A stretch of 64,000 bases of DNA from DATBVX01 sp963810775 (GTDB lineage: Bacteria; Pseudomonadota; Gammaproteobacteria; Steroidobacterales; Steroidobacteraceae): contig CAWEOT010000014.1 in assembly GCA_963810775.1 (NCBI GenBank), forward strand, positions 62,001-126,000. The letters run 5' to 3'. Position numbers and translations under genes: made by a program. The notes under the pieces are model-generated. The model made no database searches, was not told where the DNA came from, and was given only the letters and a program-made list of their open reading frames with translations. Positions 35,423 through 43,716 of this stretch are shown here, piece by piece (positions within the stretch are counted from its first letter, which is position 1; each line of letters begins with the position of its first letter).

Positions 35423-36589
35423 TCAGCTCCGCAGACCCGTCGCGCGAGTAATGGATTGTTCGCCGAACTTCTCGTGGATGCGATCGAGAGCGTTCCCGAG
35501 CGCATCGGTCCCTGGTGCGCGGGCGGCGGAGAACAGGTCGAGTTGCTGAGCGGGGCTCAGCGCTGCGACGCCAACACCGAGAAGCCGAATCGCGGCGCGG
35601 GGCTGCGCCTGCAACCACGTCTTGAGCAGGCGGGTTGCGATCCAGACGATGAGGCGGCTGTCCTGCGTGGGCGGCGAAAATGTCCGTTGACGCGTGTAGG
35701 TCGTGAAGTCGCGTCTGCGGATCTTCACATACACCTGGCTGGCCATGAGCTGGCGTGCGCGCATGCGCTCGCAGGTGCGATCAGCGAGGCTCGCAAGCTC
35801 CGCATAGAGCTCGTCATGCTTGCGAATGTCGTGCTCGAACGTCTCCTCGGCGCTGATCGACTTTTCTTCCCAGTCCGAGACGACGGGCCTCTCATCGATG
35901 CCCGAAGCGCGCTCACGCATGCGCTGCGTGAAACGTCCGAACAGCGGCCAAAGCACCGAATCCGGCGCGAGTCGCAGCTGGCCGAGCGTGTGAATGCCAT
36001 GCTCCTCGAGTCGTGCCGCAGTTTTCTTTCCAACCCCGCTCAGGCGTCGAATCGGCAGTGGATCGAGCACGCTGGCAACCTCGTCGGGCCGTATCCAGAC
36101 GAAGCCGTCGGGCTTGCCGAGATCGGAAGCGATCTTGGCGAGCAGCTTGTTGCTGGCGAGACCTACCGATGCGGTGAGCCCGGTCGCCTCGCGAATCCGG
36201 CGCTTGATCTCGTGCGCGATGTCGGATGCCGCGCCAAACAGCTTGACGCTGGCGCTGAGGTCAAGGAATGCCTCATCGAGGGACAGCCCCTCGACCTGGG
36301 GCGTGAACTGGTGAAACACCGCAAACACCTGCTGGGACGCTTCCTTGTAGCGGCGCATGCGCGGCGGAATACAGATGGCGTGCGGGCAGCGCCGCAGCGC
36401 CTCGCTCATCGGCATTGCCGAATGCACGCCGAAACGGCGCACTTCATAGCTTGCCGCGGCCACCACGCCGCGAGCGCCGGTGCCGCCGACGATGACCGGC
36501 TTGCCTTTGAGATCAGGCTGATCGTGCTGTTCGACCGACGCGTAGAACGCGTCCATGTCGACGTGCAGGATGGCGCGGTTGTGCTCCAC
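35423..36589 (-). CDS. dinB: DNA polymerase IV (DinB, Y family)
   Basis: 388 residues, GTG start. The first catalytic motif is 'HVDMDAFYASVE' (Asp11, Asp13). The second is 'SLDEAFLDLS' (Asp105, Glu106), with 'AAASYEVRRFGVHSAMPMSE' between them. The thumb contains helix-hairpin-helix 'RRLSGVGKKTAARLEEHGIH', and the little-finger domain follows. It performs error-prone translesion synthesis. No LexA box was recognised upstream. It is followed 16 nt later by the M81 gene on the same strand. Confidence 0.96.
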   Translation of the reverse strand: MEHNRAILHVDMDAFYASVEQHDQPDLKGKPVIVGGTGARGVVAAASYEVRRFGVHSAMPMSEALRRCPHAICIPPRMRRYKEASQQVFAVFHQFTPQVEGLSLDEAFLDLSASVKLFGAASDIAHEIKRRIREATGLTASVGLASNKLLAKIASDLGKPDGFVWIRPDEVASVLDPLPIRRLSGVGKKTAARLEEHGIHTLGQLRLAPDSVLWPLFGRFTQRMRERASGIDERPVVSDWEEKSISAEETFEHDIRKHDELYAELASLADRTCERMRARQLMASQVYVKIRRRDFTTYTRQRTFSPPTQDSRLIVWIATRLLKTWLQAQPRAAIRLLGVGVAALSPAQQLDLFSAARAPGTDALGNALDRIHEKFGEQSITRATGLRS

Positions 36590-36635
36590 GCGGGCCGGGC
36601 GTGCGAGCCGCGTGAGCCGCGACTCACAACGCCTG

Positions 36636-37058
36636 TTACTCCTTCACTGTGATCGTGATCTTCTTCGACATCACCGGCGGATCGTGCGGGATGTGTAGCT
36701 GGTCGCCGAGAACGAGTTGCAGCGTGTGCTTGCCGGGCGTGAGCTTGAGCTCGGTCTCCGTCTGTCCCTTGCCGAAATGCATGCTGTGTGCGTCGTTCGG
36801 CAGCGGCTGGCCGAGGTCGGCGGGCGGGTCAACATCGACCAGCAGGTGGTGATGTCCCGTGTTATCGAAAGCCACGCCCGCAGGCGCAATGCCCATGCCC
36901 TTCAGGCCGAAGCGCACGGTCAGCGGACTCGTTACTACCGCGCCATCCTTCGGGCTGATGATGTAAACCTCTGCGCCCTTCGGTGAGGGCGTGCGGTCGG
37001 CTGCCAACGCGCAGTCGAGAATCATCAGGGTGAGAAATGCAGCGATGAGATTGCGCAT
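36636..37058 (-). CDS. DUF4399 domain secreted protein
   Basis: 140 residues from the ATG at 37058; GGAG on the minus strand lies just upstream, which argues against the longer frame to 37082. A signal peptide ends near 'LDCALAAD'. The mature domain contains the DUF4399 pattern 'YIISPKDGAVVTSPLTVRFG', 'NTGHHHLLVD' (a His cluster that could bind metal) and 'HTLQLVLGDQLHIPHDPPVM'. Members are small periplasmic proteins of unknown role. It stands alone between dinB and the DUF3667 gene. Confidence 0.9.
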   Translation of the reverse strand: MRNLIAAFLTLMILDCALAADRTPSPKGAEVYIISPKDGAVVTSPLTVRFGLKGMGIAPAGVAFDNTGHHHLLVDVDPPADLGQPLPNDAHSMHFGKGQTETELKLTPGKHTLQLVLGDQLHIPHDPPVMSKKITITVKE

Positions 37059-37117
37059 GAAGTTCTCCACGGAGCAGGCCACAGAGAGTAGGAGCCCGCC
37101 ATCACCAAATCAACCAC

Positions 37118-38209
37118 TCAGACGGTGAAAGCCGTATAGGCGGCCATGCCGATCCAGGTGATCAACAGGCATATGCCGTACGCGCTGAGTACCGCGAGGT
37201 ACTTGAGAGTCGTCATTGCGCGCGACTGGCGGTAAACGGAACGCATCGCCTTGAAGAGATAGACGAAGAGATAGACGTAGGTCGCGAAGGTCAGTAGCCC
37301 GGGAATGAATGGCACGTGCATCCATTTGAGGAGCGCCGTCACAGTGATCTGCAGGGTGATCAGCAGGAATGCGAAGGCATGGTAGTGCACATAGAACAGC
37401 AGGTGCTCGACGTAGCTGCGCCGGCGAAACACGTACAGCACGAGGTTCACGAGGGCGATCAGCGGCAGGAAGATGAACATCATCTTGGGGAAGTTGCCGC
37501 GCAGCGCGCGCCAGAAGTCACGGGCGCTCACCGTCTTGAGATGCTCGCAGGCCTGCACCAGTCGCGGTTGCAGCCAGTCGGAGCGATCCCCGAAAAGGTC
37601 GATGTTCACGGTCGAGCAATCCTGGCCCTGCAGGAGCGTATTAGGTCCCGGAATGGCAGGCGCATCAGGCGCGGCCGGCGATTCGGGTTCAGCTGGTTTT
37701 GGCTCAGCCGATTCCGCGTTGGCTGCTCGCTCAGCGTCCTGATCGGCGGGTGCGCGCTGGCCAGGGTCGAGCTCGGTTTTCAAGTCGCGCGTCGCCTCCT
37801 TGAGGACATCCTTGTCGGACGTGGAAGTGCCGCCGGGGTTCTCGATCACCAGATCGCTCGGTCCGCCGAAGGAGGGGAGCAGGAAAAAGATCAGGCTGAG
37901 CACCAGGTAGAGTCGAAACGGCGGCAGATAGAACGTGCGCCGGCCTGCGATGAATTCGTTCGTCAGCTTCCCCGGCCTCGACAACAGCGCGATCAGCGTG
38001 CGCCACACCCGCGAATCGAGATTCACGAGGTCTTGCATGACTTCGTGGAACAGCGCGCCCATGGTCAGGCGCCGGAGTTGGATGCGCTGACCGCATTCGC
38101 TGCAGTACGCGCCACTCAGGGCGGCGTCACAGTTCAGGCAACGCGCGACGGGGACGCTGCGTGGCGCAGGCGGCGCGGGAGTCGGATTTGCGAGTTCTGC
38201 TTCGCCCAA
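37118..38209 (-). CDS. DUF3667 membrane protein with zinc ribbon
   Basis: 363 residues, TTG start 5 nt after the fadE stop. A zinc ribbon near the N-terminus has two CxxC pairs (Cys24, 27, 36, 39). It is followed by 'LFHEVMQDLVNLDSRVWRTL', 'GKLTNEFIAGRRTFYLPPFR' and a first membrane segment 'LYLVLSLIFFLLPSFG', all typical of DUF3667. A polar Pro/Ala/Glu-rich insertion (about 135-200) and four or so C-terminal membrane segments ('MMFIFLPLIALVNLVLYVF', 'HAFAFLLITLQITVTALL') complete it. The function is unknown. Confidence 0.88.
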   Translation of the reverse strand: MGEAELANPTPAPPAPRSVPVARCLNCDAALSGAYCSECGQRIQLRRLTMGALFHEVMQDLVNLDSRVWRTLIALLSRPGKLTNEFIAGRRTFYLPPFRLYLVLSLIFFLLPSFGGPSDLVIENPGGTSTSDKDVLKEATRDLKTELDPGQRAPADQDAERAANAESAEPKPAEPESPAAPDAPAIPGPNTLLQGQDCSTVNIDLFGDRSDWLQPRLVQACEHLKTVSARDFWRALRGNFPKMMFIFLPLIALVNLVLYVFRRRSYVEHLLFYVHYHAFAFLLITLQITVTALLKWMHVPFIPGLLTFATYVYLFVYLFKAMRSVYRQSRAMTTLKYLAVLSAYGICLLITWIGMAAYTAFTV

Positions 38210-38214
38210 GCGGT

Positions 38215-40701
38215 TCAGGCGACCTGTGCGCTGCCGCGCGGTTGCTGAACCGACGGCTGCGCAGGCTCGGCCGATACTCCGAGTTCGTGGGGCGCGAAGT
38301 CATCGACATTGATGAGGTCCATGACCTTGCGGTCGTACTCGCGCAGCATCGCCGCTTCGGTTTCCGTGATAATGCCGAGCGCGAGTGACTGCGTGATCTG
38401 CCCCGGCAGATCGAGGGCCGTGACCTTACCGGTCTTCTGGCCTTCCACGCGGATGCGCTTCTCGATGGGCTCGGCAGTGATCGAGAGCGTGAGCGCTTCC
38501 TGCAACAGGCCGAGCGGATTGGCCGGTTCCACCGTCTTGTAAATGCCGCGACACAGGCGTTCGCGTGCCTCGGTCGGATTCATGATGAGGTCGGAAATGC
38601 TGCGGCCGAGCCGGTCGCTCGGTGCGAAGTAGGTCTGGCCGCGTGGGAAGATGAACAAGCGCATCAAGCCCGCGAGAAAGCGGTTCGGGAAGTTGCGTAG
38701 AAACGCATGCAGCTGTTCCTGTGCGTGGAACAGCAGGTGGCGGCAGCCCCACTCGACGACCGGCAACTCGTCTTCAGGGCTGCCTTGATTCTCGTGGTGC
38801 TTGAGCACCATAGAGGCGAGGTACATGCAACTCAGCACGTCGCCGAGGCGCGCCGACAAGTTCTCCTTCTTCTTCAGGTAGCCGCCAAGCGCGAGCATCG
38901 CGACGTCCACCGCGAAAGCGAACGAGGCACTGAAGCGATTGACGTGCTGGAAGTACCGTGCCGTCGCGCCGGTGTCGGGGACGCGCGTGAAGCGTGCGAG
39001 CGTCAGAGCCATCACCAGCGAACGCACGGCATTGCTGATCGTGAAGCCGATATGACCGAACAGTGCCTTGTCGAACTCGTTGACACCGCGCTCGCGATTG
39101 CCGTCACGCGCAGCATTCATTTCGCGCAGGACGAACGGGTGGCAGCGAATCGCACCCTGTCCGAAGATGATCAGGTTGCGCGTCAGCAGGTTCGCCCCCT
39201 CGACGGTGATCGCGACCGGGACCACCTGGTAGCCGCGGCCGAGATAGTTTTTTGGTCCGAGCTGTATGCCCTTGCCGCCATGCACGTCCATCGCGTCGTT
39301 GGCGACCACGCGGCCCATCTCGGTGAGGTGATACTTGAGTATGGCGGACGGCACGGAGGGCTTCTCGCCGCCGTCAATTGCGCCTGCCGTCACGGAGCGC
39401 GCCGCATCCATGACGTAGGTGAGACCCGCCATGCGTGCCAGAACTTCCTGCACGCCCTCGAAGCGCCCCACTGGCATGTTGAACTGGCGCCTGATTCGCG
39501 TGTATGCACCGGACGCGTACGTCGCCGCCTTGGCACCTCCGGTGGCGTTCGACGGCAGTGAAATGCAGCGGCCCACCGACAGTTGTTCGACCAGCATGCG
39601 CCAGCCCTGACCGGCGGTTTTCACGCCGCCGATGATGCAATCGAGCGGCACGAACACGTCACGACCCGAGACTGGTCCATTCTGGAACGGCACGTTGAGC
39701 GGGAAGTGCCGCCGTCCCACTGTCACGCCGGGTGTGCCGCGTGGAATCAGCGCGCAGGTAATCCCGTAGTCGCTCTTGTCACCGAGCAGCTTGTCCGGAT
39801 CGAAGAGACGAAATGCCAGTCCGATGACGGTGGCGATGGGGGCGAGCGTGATATAGCGCTTGGAGAAGTTGAGCTTGAGGCCCACGATCTCGCGGCCCTG
39901 CCACACTCCCTTGCAAACGACGCCGGTGTCGGGAAGTGCAGCGGCATCCGAGCCCGCGCGCGGCCCGGTGAGTGCAAAGCAGGGGACTTCCTCGCCGCGC
40001 GCGAGACGCGGCAGGTAGTAGTTCTTCTGCTCTTCGGTTCCATAGTGCAGCAGCAGTTCGGCGGGGCCGAGCGAGTTCGGCACCGCGATGGTAGAGGAAG
40101 CCGTGGCGCTGCGGCTCGCGACCTTGATAAGTACGCAGGAGTGCGCGTATGCGGAAAATTGCAGGCCGCCATATTTCTTCGGAATGATCATCGCGAAGAA
40201 ACCCTTCGATTTGATGAACTCCCACACATGCGGAGGCATGTCGCCGAGCCGGTGGGTGATGTCGAAGTCATCGAGCATGCGACACAGCTCTTCGCATGGG
40301 CCGTCGAGGAAGGACTGTTCTTCAGCGGAGAGTCTCGGCGCAGGGCTCGACATGAGCTGATCCCACGCGGGTGCACCGGTGAAGAGTTGTCCATCCCACC
40401 ACACGGTGCCGGCCTCGAGTGCTTCCTTCTCGGTGCTCGACATCGAGGGCAACAGGCGCCTGTAGGTCCGCAGGAACGGCCTGGTGATGAACGTCTGTCG
40501 CAGAGCGTTGATGTTCAGCAGCCAGAGCGCGATGACCGGCAACCAGGCGGCTACCTTCCAGCCGAGACTTGCCGGGCTGAACAACGTATAGGCGAGCGTC
40601 AAGACGCTTAAGGCGATCGAGGCTTGCAGCAGGCTGAAGCGACGATAGGCAATGAACAGGATGACGCCCAGGAGCAGGACGAACCAGAGAAGACTCAACA
40701 T
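38215..40701 (-). CDS. fadE: Acyl-CoA dehydrogenase FadE
   Basis: 828 residues, matching the large, membrane-linked FadE type (about 815) rather than the short 380-residue enzymes. Two N-terminal hydrophobic segments (about 1-65) precede the dehydrogenase domains: 'FFAMIIPKKYGGLQFSAYAH', 'PSLGPAELLLHYG'-like, 'PCFALTGPRAGSDAAALPDT', 'NATGGAKAATYASGAYTRIR' and 'VHGGKGIQLGPKNYLGRGYQ'. A C-terminal DUF1974-type extension follows. It catalyses the first step of fatty acid beta-oxidation using FAD. AAGGA precedes the ATG at good spacing. Confidence 0.96.
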   Translation of the reverse strand: MLSLLWFVLLLGVILFIAYRRFSLLQASIALSVLTLAYTLFSPASLGWKVAAWLPVIALWLLNINALRQTFITRPFLRTYRRLLPSMSSTEKEALEAGTVWWDGQLFTGAPAWDQLMSSPAPRLSAEEQSFLDGPCEELCRMLDDFDITHRLGDMPPHVWEFIKSKGFFAMIIPKKYGGLQFSAYAHSCVLIKVASRSATASSTIAVPNSLGPAELLLHYGTEEQKNYYLPRLARGEEVPCFALTGPRAGSDAAALPDTGVVCKGVWQGREIVGLKLNFSKRYITLAPIATVIGLAFRLFDPDKLLGDKSDYGITCALIPRGTPGVTVGRRHFPLNVPFQNGPVSGRDVFVPLDCIIGGVKTAGQGWRMLVEQLSVGRCISLPSNATGGAKAATYASGAYTRIRRQFNMPVGRFEGVQEVLARMAGLTYVMDAARSVTAGAIDGGEKPSVPSAILKYHLTEMGRVVANDAMDVHGGKGIQLGPKNYLGRGYQVVPVAITVEGANLLTRNLIIFGQGAIRCHPFVLREMNAARDGNRERGVNEFDKALFGHIGFTISNAVRSLVMALTLARFTRVPDTGATARYFQHVNRFSASFAFAVDVAMLALGGYLKKKENLSARLGDVLSCMYLASMVLKHHENQGSPEDELPVVEWGCRHLLFHAQEQLHAFLRNFPNRFLAGLMRLFIFPRGQTYFAPSDRLGRSISDLIMNPTEARERLCRGIYKTVEPANPLGLLQEALTLSITAEPIEKRIRVEGQKTGKVTALDLPGQITQSLALGIITETEAAMLREYDRKVMDLINVDDFAPHELGVSAEPAQPSVQQPRGSAQVA

Positions 40702-40761
40702 GGCGGGATCCTTGCGGGTTCAGGGCCGCCGCGGTCCGTACTGCCGCGGCCTTTTGCGAGC

Positions 40762-40790
40762 ACTATAGCGGCGGGGCCAGTGCGAGACCA
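40762..40790 (-). promoter_or_regulatory. Candidate promoter for fadE
   Basis: On the minus strand a TATAGT -10 hexamer (40767-40762) lies 17 nt downstream of TGGTCT (40790-40785), a poor -35 with three matches. The -10 would start transcription about 55 nt before the fadE ATG. Only the -10 and the spacing support it; no FadR-like operator was recognised. Confidence 0.3.
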
Positions 40791-40848
40791 GCCGCGGCGT
40801 TCGCGCTGTAACTCTGTGATTCTGAGACGGATAGCGCCGTGAAGCGGA

Positions 40849-41826
40849 TCAGATCAGCTCCTTCACCCCGTCGCGTTCCTCGCGCAATTCGCGCTCTGTC
40901 GCTTGCATGCGCTCGCGACTGAAGGCGTCGATCTCCAGTCCCTTCACAATCTGGTATTCGCCGTCGCGGCAGGTGACCGGGTAGGAATAGATGATGCCCT
41001 CGTTGATGCCGTAACTGCCATCGGCGGGCACGGCCATGCTGACCCAGTCTCCTTCAGCGGTACCTCGCACCCAGTCGTGCACGTGATCGATCGCGGCCGA
41101 GGCGGCCGAGGCGGCCGAGGAGGCACCACGCGCCTTGATGACCGCAGCGCCGCGCTGCTGCACGACCGGGATGAAACTCTCGCTGATCCATTTCTCGTCG
41201 ACGAGTGAGCGCGCCGCTTTGCCATCCACGGTCGCATGGTTGAGATCGGGATACTGGGTCGAGGAATGATTGCCCCAGATCGTCATGCGACGGATGCGTG
41301 TCGCGTGGCTGGCGGTTTTTTGCGCGAGCTGCGACACGGCGCGATTGTGATCGAGCCGCGTCATCGCGGTGAAATTGTGCGCCTTGAGGCCGGGCGCGTT
41401 GCGTTGTGCGATGAGCGCGTTAGTGTTGGCGGGGTTACCCACGACAAGCACCTTCACGTCGCGATCGGCGACCGCGTCGAGCGCCTTACCCTGGGCCGAG
41501 AAGATCTGAGCGTTCGCCATGAGCAGATCCTTGCGCTCCATCCCCGGGCCGCGCGGGCGCGCGCCGACCAGCATGGCGACGTTGCAGCCGCGAAACGCTA
41601 CCTTGGCGTCGTCGGTTGCGACGACCGTTTCGACTGTAGGGAATGCACAGTCCTGAATTTCCATCACCACGCCCTGCAACGCGCCGAGCGCCGGGGTGAT
41701 CTCGAGCAAATGCAGGTTCACGGGTTGATCGGCTCCCAGCATCTGGCCGGACGCAACGCGAAATGCGAGTGCATAGCCGATCTGGCCGGCAGCGCCGGTG
41801 ATGGCAACGGTGACAGGCTTCTTCAT
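40849..41826 (-). CDS. mdh: Malate dehydrogenase
   Basis: 325 residues of the cytosolic-type (group 2) proteobacterial malate dehydrogenase. The NAD loop is 'GAAGQIGYAL' (about 11-20). Substrate-loop 'VGARPRGPGMERKDLLMANA' carries the Arg residues, 'VVGNPANTNALIA' follows, and catalytic His187 is in 'IWGNHSSTQYPDLNH'. It interconverts malate and oxaloacetate. A run of 9-nt DNA repeats (about 41094-41124) encodes the conserved 'SSAASAASAAIDHVHDW' helix. Single gene; GGAG upstream on the minus strand supports the start. Confidence 0.97.
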   Translation of the reverse strand: MKKPVTVAITGAAGQIGYALAFRVASGQMLGADQPVNLHLLEITPALGALQGVVMEIQDCAFPTVETVVATDDAKVAFRGCNVAMLVGARPRGPGMERKDLLMANAQIFSAQGKALDAVADRDVKVLVVGNPANTNALIAQRNAPGLKAHNFTAMTRLDHNRAVSQLAQKTASHATRIRRMTIWGNHSSTQYPDLNHATVDGKAARSLVDEKWISESFIPVVQQRGAAVIKARGASSAASAASAAIDHVHDWVRGTAEGDWVSMAVPADGSYGINEGIIYSYPVTCRDGEYQIVKGLEIDAFSRERMQATERELREERDGVKELI

Positions 41827-41929
41827 TCCAGACTCCAGATAGAGCAGTTGCGGCGACGCTGCCGCAAAGGGGCGCAGATTCTAGAGCCTCTCGCCTGACG
41901 AATCACGCGGCAAAGCGCGCGGGGCAGGC

Positions 41930-42757
41930 TCAGCGGTTCGGCGTGGTGACAGTACCTGGCACGTAGTCGGGGTAAGCCTTGCGAAACTCCGCGTATTCGC
42001 GTTCAGCCGCTTCTTCGTCGCCATTCGCGCGCAGGCTCGCGATCTCGTCGAGCCATTCCTCCGGCGGCTTCACACCGGCTTTCTGCAGCGCTTCGTTCGA
42101 CGCAGGAGGCGCGGGTGGGCCAGCCGTGTTGTAAGCAGGAAGCGCAGCTACGGGCGGCGACGCAGGTGCTGTCGACGCAGCACTGGGAGGCTTCATCTCA
42201 TCAAGGGCCGATACCGGCTCTGCAATCTCTCGGTCGGCGGTCGTCAGCTCATGGCGCGCGCCTGCTGCCTTCAGCCGCCGTGGTGCGCGCGACAAGCCCT
42301 CGTCCTGCTCATTGGTTGAGCGAACGGTGTCCTCTTTTTTCGCGCTCGGCGCTTCGAGTCCTGTATCTACTTCCGGCGCTTCAGCCGGTGCGTTGCTTGC
42401 CGGGGCGGCAAGCCCGGCGCTCTCGCGGGCAAGCGCCGAAGCTGACGGCCCGTCATTGGCGCGTTGCTGGTCCGCCATCGGTACGGGAGCAACCGGCTGC
42501 GGCTCGAGCGCGACCCGCATCACCAGGGCGAAGGACAGCAAAACTGTGGCGGCCACAGCGGTGATGCCTGCCCAGTGCCACTGTGATCTGCGCGATTGTC
42601 GTCGCTCCGCAATTGCGGCGCGCGCCTCGGAAATGACTGCCTGGTCGAGCGATGCCGCCGGGCGCTCGTCGCCCAGTTCCAAGTAGGCGCGCGACAATGG
42701 CCCCGACTGTTGCAGATATCGCTCCAGGGCCTCGTCTTCTGATTCCTTCACTTCCAT
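41930..42757 (-). CDS. Membrane-spanning anti-sigma factor candidate
   Basis: About 275 residues. ATG at 42757 overlaps the sigma gene stop (TGATG); GTG at 42760 is an alternative. The N-terminal about 55 residues are acidic and helical ('EDEALERYLQQSGPLSRAYL'), then comes one membrane segment (about 62-83, 'AGITAVAATVLLSFALVMRV'). A Pro/Ala-rich extracytoplasmic region ends in 'EWLDEIASLRANGDEEAAER' and 'EYAEFRKAYPDYVP'. No zinc-binding HxxxCxxC anti-sigma motif is present. Position, coupling and topology argue for regulation of the upstream ECF sigma factor. Confidence 0.75.
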   Translation of the reverse strand: MEVKESEDEALERYLQQSGPLSRAYLELGDERPAASLDQAVISEARAAIAERRQSRRSQWHWAGITAVAATVLLSFALVMRVALEPQPVAPVPMADQQRANDGPSASALARESAGLAAPASNAPAEAPEVDTGLEAPSAKKEDTVRSTNEQDEGLSRAPRRLKAAGARHELTTADREIAEPVSALDEMKPPSAASTAPASPPVAALPAYNTAGPPAPPASNEALQKAGVKPPEEWLDEIASLRANGDEEAAEREYAEFRKAYPDYVPGTVTTPNR

Positions 42758-43428
42758 CACCTCGTTCCTCGCTCCGCGCCTGCCAGCACCGCGCTCTGCG
42801 CAGCGCCCGCTTCTTCGGCAAGGCTCAGTCGAAGTTTTGCGACCGCATAGCGCAAGCGACTTTTTGCCGTCTCCATGCCGACACCGGTAATCTTCGCGAT
42901 GTCCTCGAGACTCAGCCCCGTCTCCTCGTGCAGCAGAAATACTTCACGTTGCTCGGCGGGAAGATTCTCGAGCGCAGCGCGAAAACGCGCTGCAGTTTGT
43001 GCGCTTTCCGCCAAGCGCTCCGGGCCGCGATGCGCGGAGTCCACGAGTTCGTCCGTGCTCTGCTGCGATTCCGCGCGCATCGCAGGCGCATTGACGCGGC
43101 GCCGGTAGTAATCGATGAAGCAGTTGTGGCCGATCGAGAACAGGAACGTAGAAAATTTCGCACGCGGTTCGTAGCGCTCGCGGCTCGCGATGATGCGGCT
43201 CCACACTTCCTGGAAAAGATCGTCCGCAGCAGCACGATCTCGCGCGAGGCGCAGCAGGTAGCGATACAGCGAGTCCTTGTGGCGCTCGTAGAGACGCGTG
43301 AACGCTGCGACATCGCCGCGTGAATAGCGCGTCATCAGCACTGTGTCGTCGTCGCTCTCCTGCATCGGCCGCACGATACCGGCGCGCGGCAGGGCTGCAA
43401 GCGGGGCGGCGAGGGTGGAAGCGGTCAA
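42757..43428 (-). CDS. ECF-type RNA polymerase sigma factor
   Basis: 223 residues. The TTG start at 43428 is chosen because AAGGAGAGG lies just upstream on the minus strand; ATG at 43365 is an alternative. Region 2 contains 'RLYERHKDSLYRYLLRLARD' and 'ADDLFQEVWSRIIASRERYE', then 'FSTFLFSIGHNCFIDYYRRR'. Region 4 is 'LENLPAEQREVFLLHEETGL' and 'LEDIAKITGVGMETAKSRLR'. It would direct transcription of an envelope or stress regulon while held by the anti-sigma factor encoded next to it. The recognised promoters are unknown. Confidence 0.93.
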   Translation of the reverse strand: MTASTLAAPLAALPRAGIVRPMQESDDDTVLMTRYSRGDVAAFTRLYERHKDSLYRYLLRLARDRAAADDLFQEVWSRIIASRERYEPRAKFSTFLFSIGHNCFIDYYRRRVNAPAMRAESQQSTDELVDSAHRGPERLAESAQTAARFRAALENLPAEQREVFLLHEETGLSLEDIAKITGVGMETAKSRLRYAVAKLRLSLAEEAGAAQSAVLAGAERGTR

Positions 43429-43596
43429 AAACCTCTCCTTGGCGCGGGTCCTGACCGCAGCTGTTTGCGCATTTCCATGCCTGAATTAAACGTTCCTGGT
43501 CCTGCTTCAGGGTCAGTCGGTGCCACAACTCATTGATTCATATGGCGACCAGTGCCTCTCTTGGTGGGTGATGAAAAGTGGGCTTGCAATTGATGT

Positions 43597-43620
43597 GGTG
43601 TTATAGTCAACTACAACACC
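43597..43620 (+). promoter_or_regulatory. YtrA-type GntR operator (GGTG-N16-CACC)
   Basis: GGTG (43597-43600), 16 nt, CACC (43617-43620), with a larger imperfect palindrome around it (TGGTGTTATAGT / ACTACAACACCA, one mismatch). A GGTG-N16-CACC site is, as I recall, the operator form described for YtrA-subfamily GntR regulators in Xanthomonas. A TATAGT -10-like hexamer (43602-43607) lies inside it, so binding would block the promoter. It stands upstream of the small repeat protein, the GntR gene and the ABC genes, which suggests autoregulation. Confidence 0.7.
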
Positions 43621-43716
43621 AAGGAGCTAGCACAGTCTGAGACTGGCTAGCGAGTGGAAGGGCAAGTCGAGGCTGAGGCTCCAAGCCAAACCCAGTGGAG
43701 CCGGGAGGATAGGCAG
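43621..43716 (+). promoter_or_regulatory. Structured 5' leader with two hairpins
   Basis: Directly after the operator, GCTAGC-A-CAGTC-TGA-GACTG-GCTAGC (43626-43651) can fold into an 11-bp stem with one bulged A. A second stem, GGCTCC (43677-43682) with GGAGCC (43697-43702), ends right before the ribosome site GGGAGGAT (43703-43710) of the small repeat protein. No T tract follows either stem, so they are not simple terminators. The function is unknown; control of translation or mRNA stability is possible. Confidence 0.5.

Noticed and set aside
35135..36652. 505-codon plus-strand frame
   Set aside because: Antisense to dinB and the M81 gene; no ribosome site or protein-like features.
41094..41124. 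Tandem 9-nt repeat (GCGGCCGAG) in mdh
   Set aside because: It encodes the Ala/Ser-rich helix that is conserved in malate dehydrogenases of this type, so the repeat is explained by the protein.
43429..43500. GGAACG followed by an A/T-rich stretch upstream of the ECF sigma gene, a possible sigma-E-type promoter
   Set aside because: The -35-like GGAAC is present on the minus strand, but no acceptable -10 occurs at 16-17 nt, so autoregulation cannot be supported from sequence.
42944..43528. Alternative minus-strand frame overlapping the sigma factor, starting with a plausible-looking peptide
   Set aside because: Most of it is out of frame with the sigma gene and becomes Arg/Pro/Ala-rich; no start signal. 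The sigma frame has clear region 2 and 4 motifs.
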